Assembly (NCBI RefSeq): GCF_015832195.1
Contig: NC_052021.1
Location: 29,786,786-29,850,785, forward strand
Origin: Motacilla alba alba
Taxonomy: Eukaryota; Chordata; Aves; Passeriformes; Motacillidae
Reading direction: 5' to 3'
Length of the DNA: 64,000 bases
Below, piece after piece: positions 23,964 through 36,345 of this stretch; the stretch's first letter is position 1, and each line of letters opens with the position of its first letter. The translations under genes were made by a program, and so were the position numbers. Under the pieces are notes generated by a model. That model was not told the DNA's origin, did no database searches, and saw only the letters and a list, made by a program, of their open reading frames with translations.

Positions 23964-26900
23964 CCTCGATTATGGGGAATGATATAAATTATAGCAAGAG
24001 TCTCTGGATGAGTCTGTAAAATTCAAAGGACAAGAAGAAAAGATGCAACAAAGTCACCAAAGTTATCCAGACATCAGATGCTGCCCAAAACAGGTTCTCA
24101 CAGAGACATGGATATAACTAAATCTCACAAGGAGTTGCACAGCTGTAGTAAATGCAAATTTTCTAGAAAAAATCTTGCAAGTGGTGTAAAATTAATTATG
24201 TCAGACTGTCCCAACAAATGTGAGAGCTCCCCATATCCTGGACATGAAGGCTCATGAAGCTTTGAGCTTATGCCTGCCCATGCAGAGTCCCACCCATTCA
24301 CATCAGGCCCTTCTCTCTTTCCAGCATTAAAACCTTCTAAAGAGAGGTTGAGAATCAGGGATGCACCCTGTCCTCACTGAGAGACCTGTTTTACTGACTC
24401 CTTCCTTCAGTTTGCTGAGAATTTGATTTCAGGGAAGAAAAAAAGTAAACCCCTAAAGAAACCAACATGTAAAATACAGGCCGGATTCCTGCCACATCAA
24501 ATTTCACTGCAAATGCAGGGGCACAAGGAATGTGTAAGAGCAGCAAAAGTGCTGGATTTCCTTCTGCTCCATAGGAGATTTATCTGTTGGTACGTGCAAT
24601 GCATTGAAAAATTTGTGTACCAAAGGCTACCTTCAAAAGGACAGTGCAAAAGTGAAGGAAAAGTCAAACTAACAAAAACTGCTGTGGAAGGGGTGGCTGA
24701 GCGCTTTTGCCATCCATCTGTTCACAAATAATTCCCCTTACCTGGGGGCATTTTCCTGTGTACCTCTCCTTCTCCTGCTCCTCCAGCCACTCTGAGCGGA
24801 TCACTGGGGAAGGGGAAATCAGAGTGTTCCCCATCATAAGCAGAAATCAGAGAGGGTACAAAGTTTCACTCAGCTTTAGATTAGTCTAAATTAAAGAGAG
24901 TGGCCTGGGGAGGGGTCTCAGCCTGCGGGGCAACCTGATAGTGAAGCTAGAATCACAGTCTATCTATGTTCTAAATTGATGGCAATGAAAATAATACTCC
25001 CCAGACACAAAAGTACACTTGTTTTCAGATTAATGCATCCTGAATGTGAGCTTTTCATCTCCTTTCTGAATGACTTAACGTGTGCTCGTTCGCCCTGGAC
25101 AGAAGCTGAACTGCAGGTTCATTATTTGGAAACTGATTTGTGCTGAAGTCCATGAGGCCAATGGCTTTGGAAGATGAAAACTGCTTTCCACAGGCTCTCA
25201 TTTTGGGAAAAGCTGGCTGCCCTGGGCTGCCAAATGCATTCCCAATGAGCTCCTCCATGTGCATGTTCTGTTTGGGCTGAAATGGAGACAGCAAATACCA
25301 AACTGCTGCCAGGCCTGATCCAAAGATCTCCAGTGGCTCCTTGTGAGGGTAAAAGATGAGTATGAAAAACAATTCCTACTGCTCTGCATGCTCCCTCTTC
25401 TCAGAGAAGAGCCTTCCTATCATCTGCCATAACTGCCAGATCCCACGCTCAGATCAATTAATTCCTGGAGTGCACTGTCAATTAATATGTGTAATGGATG
25501 ATAGTTTCACAAATGCTCCAGCTTCATCTTGTGTCTTCCAAACTGCTATTAGTACAGAATGACATTGTTCTTTGATTAATAAAGCAGCACATTTTTTTTT
25601 TGTGCTTTCAGATGTTGCCATTACAATAGTACAACTCTGTTTTTTCCTCTCGCTTATCTGTGGATAGAAGATGTAAGATAGAAGAAAGTTGTAAAATACA
25701 TCTGTCAAGATGTGCTCAAAGTTACTGTTCTTACTGTAAATGAAGAATTGCTGCACTAATTCAGACACAAATGCTTTGCTCGATTTAGCTACAGCTCAAC
25801 TTGCAATGGAATGGGATACTGAAAAAAAAATTAGAGGATGATTTGAAAAGAAAAAACAGCATCATCAGTACATTCCAAAAGATATATTTTCTTACTGTCA
25901 TAACATTTTCAGACGTTCTGGCAACACCTGACTTTGCAAAGCATTTAAGTTCTGATAAATGATGTGTTCTGAGAGAGCACATCTTGTGCATGGTCTGTTA
26001 AAAGCTCCTCCAGTCAGATGTCATTTCACCTTTCTCTTTAATAATAGACTATACAAATAATTGGGATTTAATTGCAATATGTTTTTCCCTGCTATTATAA
26101 CCCTGCACAAGTGACTGTATTAGTTTTGGCTGACAGAAACTCCCCAAGCACATCCAGAATCAGCTCTGTCAAACCAGACCTGCTGTCCCTGGCCTTGTTC
26201 ATTCACATTCCTTGGTCAAACCACCTTCTTTTCCCCAGCATTAGCTCATTATCTCCCTGCTATCTGTGCCTGTGGCTGTAACTCCATCCTGGAGAACACT
26301 AATTCCCCACACTGAGAGCCAAAGTAAAGCCCCACAAGTTCTTTTTCAGAGCCCTGGACGAATGGCAGCTGATTCACTGATCCCTGCCCACCCAAAATGT
26401 TCTTCATGTTCAATATTTTCCCTGCAAGTGCCACTCCTGTGTGTGCAAGATTGCTGTGCTGTTTCCACAGCCAGCTGGCTTTTGGAAATCCTGGCTTTTT
26501 AAACACACAAGGTCACTTTGACACATGGAGAAAGCTGTTGAGTGATCTTTCTTTTTCCCCAACAGTGATGATATGCACGGAGTAAATTGAAGATAATTTG
26601 AAGAAGTGAGGAAAAAAAACTCCTTTTCAGTTTTTGAATTCTCCCTCACACCGTGGCATTGGTGTTCAGTCCAGGAAATGCAATATCTGGGCTTGCATCA
26701 GTAGAACCCTTGCTAGCAGAGAGAACATCATGCTGCAGGACAGGAACACAACGGCACAGCTCAAATTCCTTTGCTGGTGAATCATAGAATATCATATTTT
26801 AAGATCCCAAACTCTTCACAAATAAATGAGCTTAGAATATTTTATGAAGTCTCTGTAAGCTATTAATTTTTTGTGGTCTATTTAGTGATTGCCCTTTATT

Positions 26901-27960
26901 ACAGGGCACATTTCACAGTTGTCTTGACTACAGACAAACCAGGAAAAATAAACAGGCCTATTTTCATGCATTCATAAATAGAACAGATCTAAATTTAGCT
27001 TAATAAGAGCTGTTTATTCAAGAACTAAAATGCTTAGAATGGAACACTTATAACCTAATAATCATGTAAAACTGTAGACCTCAAGGTTGCCTTGGCACAA
27101 CTCTGGTTGACCACTCCCTTTTGACTTTGCAAAGTGAGGTAAATTCACTCTGTTTCTCATCTGTGTCACTGAAACCCCTCTGACCAGAGCATATAACCAC
27201 CCCTAAACCAAGGCTTTTATGTTAAAGGCAAAATATATAATATGAAATTAGCTAAAACTGGTGAAAAATAAACATAAACAAACCAAACCCACATAATTTC
27301 CATGGGTATTTTAGCTCTGACTTAGGGAAAATGAAGGTGTGTATCTCCCTCTCTTTGTGAGATTTTTTTGTCTGCATTCCAGCATGGGCACTGGAGAGCC
27401 ACTGTGAACTGAATGATCTTATCCAGTTAATTCTTTTAGACTTCATTTTAGCAAAATTTAAAATTAAAATTAGTCTCACAAATAAAAATGTTGGGATATT
27501 TGAATTCACTGGAGCTTTTGAACACTGGTCAGATTTTAAAATCGATGCTGGTTAAACACGAATTATCATTTTACTTATGAATTACTTTTTAAAAATATTA
27601 CAATATAGAAGAAGTGTAGAGCTACACAGCCATCCACTAAAATGAGATTTCCCAATCTAATAATTATTTGACTGAGCTAATATTGAAACACTTAATAGCA
27701 CTTAAACAAAAAAATGTTCAAATTTCTTTAAAAAGTAGTACTATGATCATGAGATTTAAATTATCATATTCATTAGAGAAATCCTGTGCTGTGAGCGAAA
27801 CTCTAACATTGTAGTGAACCAAACTGACACACAGAAATATATTTGCCTTAAAAAGAAGATAGACACTAATGTAGGATATATTGGCACATGGAAATATTCT
27901 TTGTCAGGGCTACTGTATTTTTTTTTCCCAGACCAAGTTATCATTTAATTTCCCCCCTCC

Positions 27961-27980
27961 TTTTTTTTTTTTTTTTTTTT
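27961..27980 (+). repeat. Poly(T) tract
   Basis: A run of 20 T preceded by a C-rich stretch, immediately left of the CpG-richer patch at 28.0-28.4 kb. Confidence 0.9.
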
Positions 27981-28019
27981 AATTGAAAAGGCAATATTTT
28001 GAAAGAATGAAATAGCAGC

Positions 28020-28440
28020 AGCTTCAAACGGGAGCAGGCAGCAAAGAAATGTTCATTTTCATCCAAACGAAAACCCCGGTGTTTATTTTTTTACCAGAGC
28101 ATCTAATTGATCCTACCTGGGAGACAGGGCTTGAATAAAGGGCCATTATGCTGGGATGAGATCTGCAATTGCCTTGAACTTGCCAGGAGTTCAGGTGTGG
28201 TGTCCCCGTGGCCCCAGCCCCGCAGGAATGCCGCTCCCGCATCTGCCTCGTGCAGCCCTTGTAGGCACCGGCTCCATTTCACCAGAATAACCTGGCCATT
28301 CATCAACAAGGAGGTTCAAATTGTACTTTCTCTTAACACAACATTAACTCTCAAAGAGCTGGGAATTCAGTATTCTGTTCCCCGAGCTTGGATTCCAAAT
28401 CAGTCACTGAGAACATTATATGAGCAGTAATCCCATTAAA
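28020..28440. promoter_or_regulatory. Candidate CpG-enriched regulatory patch
   Basis: About ten CpG dinucleotides fall within about 370 bp, in a window where CpG is otherwise rare. The patch also holds a forkhead-like TGTTTATT (about 28080) and homeodomain-like CTAATTGAT (about 28102). A plus-strand open frame of 107 codons (28107-28430) crosses it but shows no recognised domain. It may be an enhancer, a cryptic promoter or chance. It is too small for a CpG island. Confidence 0.3.
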
Positions 28441-31400
28441 TATATCATCTTGCAAATATCTAAATCCAGTTAATTAACTTGTATTGCAAAAGAACTCCAA
28501 GATATAGTTTTCACTGAGCAAACTTACATTTTAGGTTTCTAATTATGTCAAAAATAAGTTTCATATCTCCTTTTCACTTAAAAAATTAAAGTCAACTGCC
28601 AATCTATAAGCATCAGCAAAACAGGTGTTATACCAAATTTTAAAAAATCTGAATGTTCCTTATTAAACTCTATTTTTGTGAAGAGATTATATACTCTAGA
28701 ATAGAGGCCCCATAAATGTTGACAAAGACAAACACAGTCTAAGAAATTTGAAAACATTTTGTACTTATTAACTAAACAGCAACAAACGACTGGATGGGAG
28801 ATAACTGAGGTAATTTTGCAGTTCATGCTGAATGCAGTATTGCAATTTCTCCCCTTGGAAATCTGTTTACTAAGGCTAGAACTGGAGTAAGTTTCCCAGA
28901 TTTTTTATTCTTTTCATGTTTCTTGGAAGGGTCTCTTTTCTGTACATGCCAGGCAATGTTGCAACACCACTTAAACCAGTACTGCTTTAAGTCCATAAAT
29001 AAAGTCACACATGATTTTAAACAGAACTCCCACCAGTTTCAGGCATAAAGGACCAGGCCCTTTGTTTTCAAAGGTTGTGGATAATGGCAAAGATTTAAAA
29101 AATGGGGCAGAAGGGATAAACCCTGTCTTTGAAAGACTGACCACAACAAACAACATATTTGCCTATTAAAATAGAAAAGAGGATATTTTAGAAACAAATC
29201 AACCACAGTATGTGGTTTGGTGTTTTATTAATTGAATTCTGCCCATATTAACAACTTTTACTATTTTTTTCCTTCAAATTATTCCTATTATGATTTCTCT
29301 TATGAAAATAATGATTCATGTTTTAGACTGGGCTGTGTGAACATGAAACAAAAGCAGTATGGAGTAAAACTGAAAAAACTGAATTATTTCCCTCTAGTTT
29401 ATCAGTACTTCAGGTCACCCAGTCTCAAAAGCACTAATAACTATTTATTCATCAAAGAGAAGCTTCTGGGATGCACAAAACCTCTGTAGCCACATCCTCA
29501 TTTTAAGCTGCCATGAGCTGTACCATGGAGCTGCAGCATCACTGGCTGAGCATCACAAAAAGTCAGGGGTGCATGAACAGTGTTATTTCTCCCCCATTTT
29601 GTGGAAACTTATCTCCCTTCCTGGCTGCCCAATCTCCTTTTGCATTTATGGGTTTTGCTGTTGTGGTTTCTGATCTGCTGGCCTTGCTCCATCCCTTCTA
29701 CTGGAAACTCTCATTTCTCCCAGCATTTAGGACATCTGCCTCAGGGATAATTCAGAGCTCTAAGATTCCTTCCTCTAGGCATCTCTCCCTTTGATTTGAT
29801 GAAAGGCTTCTAATTTTGGATATCCTGGAGCAGCCCCTGACTGGGGACATCTGATGGCAGAGCTCCGGCCTACCTAACACTCTGAGTAACTCTGCACAGC
29901 CCAAAAGGTACAAGTCCCCTGCCCTGGTTACCTTGAAGTTGACATGATTTTGTTCCACCCTGCCAGAACAGGCTATCTGCTCCTGAAGAACAAAACATGA
30001 GCTAAAATCCATCCAGAACAGTGAGAAGTCCACTGTTTGCCCTGAACAGAGCAAGTTTTAGACAAGGATGCTGAGTCAGCTTGGACTTGGGAACCAAAGT
30101 CTAGGAACATTTAAGCACTGGTGAAAACATCAAGGAGAATCTAATCTTTAACACCTTGGGCTGTGGCTGCTTGTGATTTCGTATCCATTTTGGATTCAGG
30201 GGTTGAACATCCAGTACTCAAAAGTAAAAAGAGAAAGCCTTGGGGTTATGTTACAGCATAATCTACAGATTGCAAATTATAAAAAAATGCAAGTATTTTT
30301 CACCTCATTGATTAAACAGCTGCTTCATGAGTTGAAAGTGACCTTGAACAGCTCTGCTGTCTGCAGCCCAGTGTGTTATCTGCTCTTGGCTCCTTTCAAT
30401 GGTTTGGACAACTCAGTGCCAGAAAATTCACCTCACATTTTCCAGTCAAGCAACAATTAGATAAACCATAAAGCACATTTTCGTTCCCTTTTGGCTACTT
30501 TGAGAAACACATGCCATCATTTCATCATCTTTGGCCTCTGGCAAGAATGCACAGTGGCCAGGTAATTTCCTCTTCAGTACTGTTTACTACTTGAATTTAA
30601 AACAAACAAACAAAAAAAAAACCCCTTGTGAATTTTCCAGAAACGTCAATGATATTATGACTTGACTATGAAATAAAATATGTTCTTTCAGCTTGCCTAA
30701 ATATCCAGCTGTATGCCCAGTGAAAGGGTTAATACCTGTATTTTACCCATTTTGGATCAAGTTGTTGAAAGAGGGAAAGCTTCATGCGCCATAGGAACCT
30801 GCACTAGTACCCTAATGACAGTATAATTAGAAGTATCATTGTGGTAATGATTCTTTTCATCTGGCAAAAGGCCTCCACTAAAAAAGGTCTCTTATTCACT
30901 TAGTTTCACCTGCCCATTTTCTTACCTCTGCAACACTCCTTTTCTAGGTCAGCACCAGAAGTTAATACTGGGTGTCTGACAAGGCTTCAGATTTTGTGCT
31001 CATCAAACTAATTAAAGAGAAACACATCCAAAGCCTAGTGAATTATTTTACTTCTCAAAAATGCTGCCCATTCATCTTGTTTAAAGATTTACCTGGCTCA
31101 GTGGGTTTGATTAATGAAAAGGACAATGGGGCTCTTGTCAGTGTAACCTGCAGTCACTTGGTTCAGGGTCAGCAGGTTGAGGGAGAGGCCTCCATGCCTA
31201 TATTTAGTCTCTCTGTACTTTAAAAATCCAAAGAATTGAAACGTTACTGATTTTATCATTATGCCACAGTTTGGAGGAAAAGATGAGAACTGTCTTGGTC
31301 TCAAACTTCATTCAATTCTTTTTTGTTTGTTTCAGTTAAACAGCAAACAGCAGGTTGTTCTGGCTGTGGATGGGTAGAATGGCTTTAGGACAACACCAAA

Positions 31401-32011
31401 ACCAAGTCTAAAAGTGGGGTATGGGCCTCAAGTGAGCTTAAAAGATAAATTCTTCCAAATTGCTACTGGGAAAAAATTTACGCTAATATATATGTTTGCA
31501 TAAACTCTGAAGGGACAAAGAAAAAACAAACCAAAAAGGAGGAGATACAGTACATATTTAAATGCCAGTGAGGTTATAAAATTATCATAATTGCCTTGAT
31601 CCTGTGAACATTTTGGCATACAATGAGCAATGGTATCACAAATATTCCTATTAATAGACTGGGGCTTTGACTCTGCCATAAATTGGAAACCAGATAAAAA
31701 GCCACGTTCTTATACTTCCAGAAGCAGCAATAAACAAGATTTCTGCTAAAAGTCAGAGTGGTCCCCTTTGTTTCAAGAGAAGGATGCAGCCTCCACCTGC
31801 CTTGCTGGCCTCTGGCTGTGTGTCCCTGTCCCCGCTCTCTGCTGTCATGTCGGGAAGGGCTGAGAGTTTGTCCCTCTGCTCCCCACCTGCTGCTGGGAGC
31901 TGCTGCCTCCCTGTGCCACAGGCAGCAGCAGGGAAGGACCCAGCAGGGATTATAATCTGCCCTCTAGTGATCCACACAGCTCACATTTGGCAACATTTAA
32001 TGTTATTTATG

Positions 32012-32057
32012 CATTACATAATGACACGATCATTACATAATGGCTTCATTATGCAAC
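32012..32057. promoter_or_regulatory. Candidate bZIP-site cluster
   Basis: CATTACATAATG occurs twice with a 19-bp start-to-start spacing. Its core TTACATAA (32014-32021 and 32033-32040) is the reverse complement of TTATGTAA, a match to the PAR-bZIP/NFIL3 D-box consensus TTAYGTAA. A C/EBP-like TTATGCAAC follows at 32049-32057. The motifs are seen directly. Enhancer function is inferred from the density of related sites in a gene-free stretch. Confidence 0.35.
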
Positions 32058-35000
32058 AGTGACTGTGCTCCTGCTTTACACCTTTCCAAGAGGTTCTTGA
32101 AGGCAATCAATGGACTGAGCATCCAGCAGATTGCTGATAATGATGGCTTGTGATCATTAATAACTCCTTCTACTGATAGGTTTATAGGCATATAAGACAC
32201 AAATCATGCCTATCGTCCTGGGACAGCTACTGTTGCACAAAGCCATCTGCAAGCACAGGCTGAGGCTGTGCAAAACAACATCCAGTTGCTTCACTTCAGT
32301 GCCTGGGGCCAGTGTTTTCAGTTGTGCTATTGAGCAATGATGCCCAGATCCTCTCCTGAGAGGCTGAGTGAGATTTTTCTGACCAATTTAACGAAGCAGG
32401 GCTGAAACACACCTTGGCATCTTTGGCCACAAAGATGTTTGTGGTTTGGAGGGAAGGGTGTGGTCCCCAAGTCTTGGTCTTGCAAGTACTTTTTGACAAG
32501 AAAAAGTCTTTGTTACGTGTTGCTGTACCTCGATTTTGAGACAGTCTTTGAGGTTCTTCTTCAGGAATTCATTGCTCCATGCCAGAAAAACCCAACAGTG
32601 CATCATGGCAGAGATCTACTGCCCCGTGACAAGCTCTGCTTCAGGAGCCACGAGGAGCTTCCACGGAGATCCTGCTAATTCAGCTGGGCAGAAACAGCAG
32701 GTAAAGGCTCATGAGAGCCGCAGTCCTTAGTGCTGTCTGTGATGGACACAGGCCCCTGAGTAGAAATAAGAGAACAAATCCTCCAGGAACACAACCAAAA
32801 GGAACATTTTCCACTCCCCCTTCACCCAGAGGAGCTGTGTGTGCTTTGGCCCCAGGTTCCATCTCCCCCAGTCAGCTCTGACTGCAGTGTCTCAGTGCAG
32901 CTCTGCAAACCCACCCTCATTCAATAGTCACTTTATTCTTGCAAATAAAACACTTCTGGGCTGGCTTGATCATTTTATCATCCCTATCATCTGGGAAATG
33001 CATTTGGATAAAGGGGCATTTATTGAACTGTCTTTTATCACACAAGTATTTCTACCAAAGAAAGATTTCTGAGATTCAACTCTGTGTATTTAAAATGCAA
33101 AATTCAAAGAAGTTTTATTGCCAGACTTTCACTTCTTAATAATTATGTCTTAATTGTTCTGCAAGTTTACATTACAATTTGTCATACATTCTATGAATTA
33201 GCATTAAAAATCCACCTTCCTTCTGCTTAATAAATCAAGAAGCTGTATTTTAAATGCTGCTTTTTAAATGCAGCCATGCTCTAGCATTCTCCCTAGGTTT
33301 TTAAATAGGTAAATACTACACTGGGCTGTTTGCAAGGGAAAAAAACAACGATTAAAGAGAGATGAGATTGTTGGGGGAAAGAAAAGTGTCATCTTTTCCA
33401 CATAACAAGTCAGATAGCAAATATAGTCAGCTAAGTAAAAGGAGATCAGACACTGAACTCAATTTTTATTGTATTATATTTGAAATACCACTTCATTTCA
33501 TTCCCATGAGAGAATTTTATACAGTCTTTCACACTGTACTTCTGCAAGAGCCATTTGCAACCATCCTGCCTATGGCTTTTCAAGACCTAAATTTCCAGCA
33601 CAGGGAGGTAAATTTTTCCAGTATGTCATCAGTCAGAGTGCACCCACACACTGAATCCTGAACATGTTCTGCAGCAGCTTTGAGATGAAGATTTCCTGAT
33701 ACCTGCAAGCCCTGTAAGAATAAAGTTGTTTACAAATGACAAATTCTGGTGCCTGATATTCCAGGCAATGCAAAGTGTTTAATTTTCTTTCTCGACATAG
33801 TTCCATGTTTCCAGGTGTTGGCCTTTCCATTATTTAAAAGCAGGTAGGAAAGCAAGACAATAAATATTCATAAAATGTCAGACATTCTCCAAAGGGCTGT
33901 TTGAGTTAGCACAGGCCATAAAGCTCTCCCTTTTATTAGGTTTGAAAATGATAGTTATTTGAAGGAAATTATGTCACCGCTTAAAATATTTTACCAGAAG
34001 AAGCTGCTTAGCACCATATCTTTAAACCACCAAGAAAGAAACTCCAGAGTTTCCACTTCTCCACAGTCTCCTGACAACTCTTCTTAGTGTTGCAAAGCAA
34101 TGCAGGTAAAATAAGGAGTAATCTTCCCATTCTGGGTCAAGAACACCAAGGCCATCAACACTGTTTTTGCTCAGGACCTTCTCTAGATAATGTGTTTCAA
34201 AGCTGCTTGGTGATTACCCATATTATTGCCAGCACTCTTTGTGAAGTCCTTTGCAACCCTTCATCTGCATCCTGAATTCTCCAGGTGACCCTGGAGGCCA
34301 GCTCACTTCCAAAACACAGAGCCAAGGTGTGGGGAGAGTGCACATGACAGGTGATGCAAGATTAAACAAAGAGCAAGGATCAGGAAGCAGAAATCACATT
34401 TAAAGTGTTCCTGCTCTTGGTAAGACATGGGTGTAAAACCAGAATCAATCTCCCTGGGTTTGGATGCAGAATGGGCTCCAGCTCCTGCTAGAATTTTGGG
34501 TCTGTGACAAACACTTGCAGAGTGTATTTGTTTGAAGTCTGCAGATCAAAGTCAGTGCATAAACCATGCTGTCACTTATACCTTCACAAAATTCCCAAGC
34601 TACTGAAGAACCCACATGGCTTGGCAAGAAGAAAAAGAATTCTCTGAAACAGCTGAAAACTATGTCTGTACTTCAGGATTTCACACTGACATAAATAGAT
34701 GTAACTTACCTGTATGGCTTTCCAAGACCAGCAAGGACTGTTCACCTCTTGGTGGAGGATTCTTGCTATTTGTACATGTGCATTTTAGAACACGATGAAC
34801 AAATAAATGGCACCAAAATGCAATGCTATCCTTGTTTCTGACCTCTCAGGATAGGGTCAGGAATCAGCTACACTGCATGGGATATTAGCTAATTAAGAGG
34901 TGGAAGTGGACATTCATTCTGTGTGGTATATTAAAATGCATATTTTCTGAGCAGGCACAGTCTAACAGAACCTCTTTATCTGTTATTATAAAATACTCTG

Positions 35001-35999
35001 AATTAGCAAATAAATTCTGCAGCAGAGAACATTTGCAGCATGTCTGTTGAAGTATACCGTCGAAATTGCTGGTGACACAGTGGTTGTGGTAGGGCTGATG
35101 GTTTGCCTTTCTGACTTTTGCTGGTTCCTTCAACACAGACATTCTGAAGGCCCCAGATGTTCAGTCTAACAACTCGCAGGCCTTATTTTTGTTACAAGCC
35201 CCTCACTCTTCAGGACGGCTGTGCTTATTCCTGTAACGGCAAAGTAGGTATTTCTTTCAATAACATTCACTTGCCATTAGAAAAATACCCTAATTATGAA
35301 TTCAGAAGTGACAGATTGTGAGATTCAGTTTGCAAAGATGATGTCACTGGTGGGGAATTGGTGGGTAACCTCCAATTACCTCCTTGAATAAAGACATCAG
35401 TGTTGTATCTCGAGAAATAATGGCTAATGATATGTCTTCCAAAAGGAAATAGTGTTATTAATTACCTTACTGTGAACACACCACTTATTGACAGCTTTGA
35501 AGGCCATTCATCCAATTAAGTATAATGACTAAAAGCTTCATTTGGCCTTCATGGTTATACAGATGGGCTAAGAACAGAGAGCAAGATTCTGATTTCATTT
35601 ATAACCTTCATAAATATTCAGAGAAAGTCACAAACACCCGTGGAGCTCCCCTGGTTTCTATTGCTGTGATTAGAGTCAGACTGTGGCAGGTAATGATGGC
35701 ATAGAAAGTGCTGTAAATTGATACCTCTAATACCTTGAAGACTTATTGTTGTGCAATAATACAATCTGTCATCTCTTCTGATTGTTACTAAGCACTTTGC
35801 TTCCAAGTACTTTCCTATCAACATTCAGAGGGTTTTGCTTTCCCCAGCTATCGTCCAGGCCTGCTTACATTTCAGTGACAGATGATTTAGTTGCAAACAC
35901 CTCCCTATATAAGGCACTTCTTACTAACTGCGATTTCCATGTTTTTTTCCCCTCCCTCAGATAAATCTAACAATAATTTTAAATAAACCTTCATTCACG

Positions 36000-36345
36000 T
36001 TATGCTTTGCCTCATTTCTACAGATCTGCTTCTGACTGTATTCACATGCTGTTGTTAAGAGTAACGCAACTGGAGCCAACACAACCTCTTTGGAGAACAG
36101 AATCTGGCCTCATGTACAAAGGATCATTTTCATGGACCCATCTAGGCATCTCTAAAGCCCTCATTAACGTGGCACTTTGCTGATTAATTATTTCAATGGG
36201 TGGCAGGACAAATCCTTGTGCACAGCACAGCTCAGGTAACGTGTCTAGGACAGCAGCGTGGCTGTTCACATTGCTTCTGCCACCACTGGCTTTTATCTTT
36301 GAGCAGCAACAGGTTGCTAATGACACGTGGTTATCATTTTCACAT
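36000..36345. promoter_or_regulatory. Candidate non-coding regulatory element
   Basis: A low-repeat segment with homeodomain-like GATTAATTATT (about 36181), an inverted pair AGCAAC-AG-GTTGCT (36305-36318) made of RFX-like half-sites in everted order, and a perfect E-box CACGTG at 36324-36329. No open frame of note is recognised. Function is inferred only from motif clustering. Confidence 0.25.

Larger units (their letters stand above)
19311..27960. other. Intergenic, no gene recognised
   Basis: Includes a TAAT-rich block (about 19760-20330) that reads like conserved non-coding DNA, a GC-richer stretch at about 21600-22030, and the poly(T) and AAT repeats at 23.2 and 23.9 kb. The longest open frame, 136 codons at 21846-22256, has no recognised domain. 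Confidence 0.55.

Noticed and set aside
28107..28430. A 107-codon frame across the CpG-enriched patch
   Set aside because: No domain or codon pattern recognised. The patch is better explained as possible regulatory DNA.
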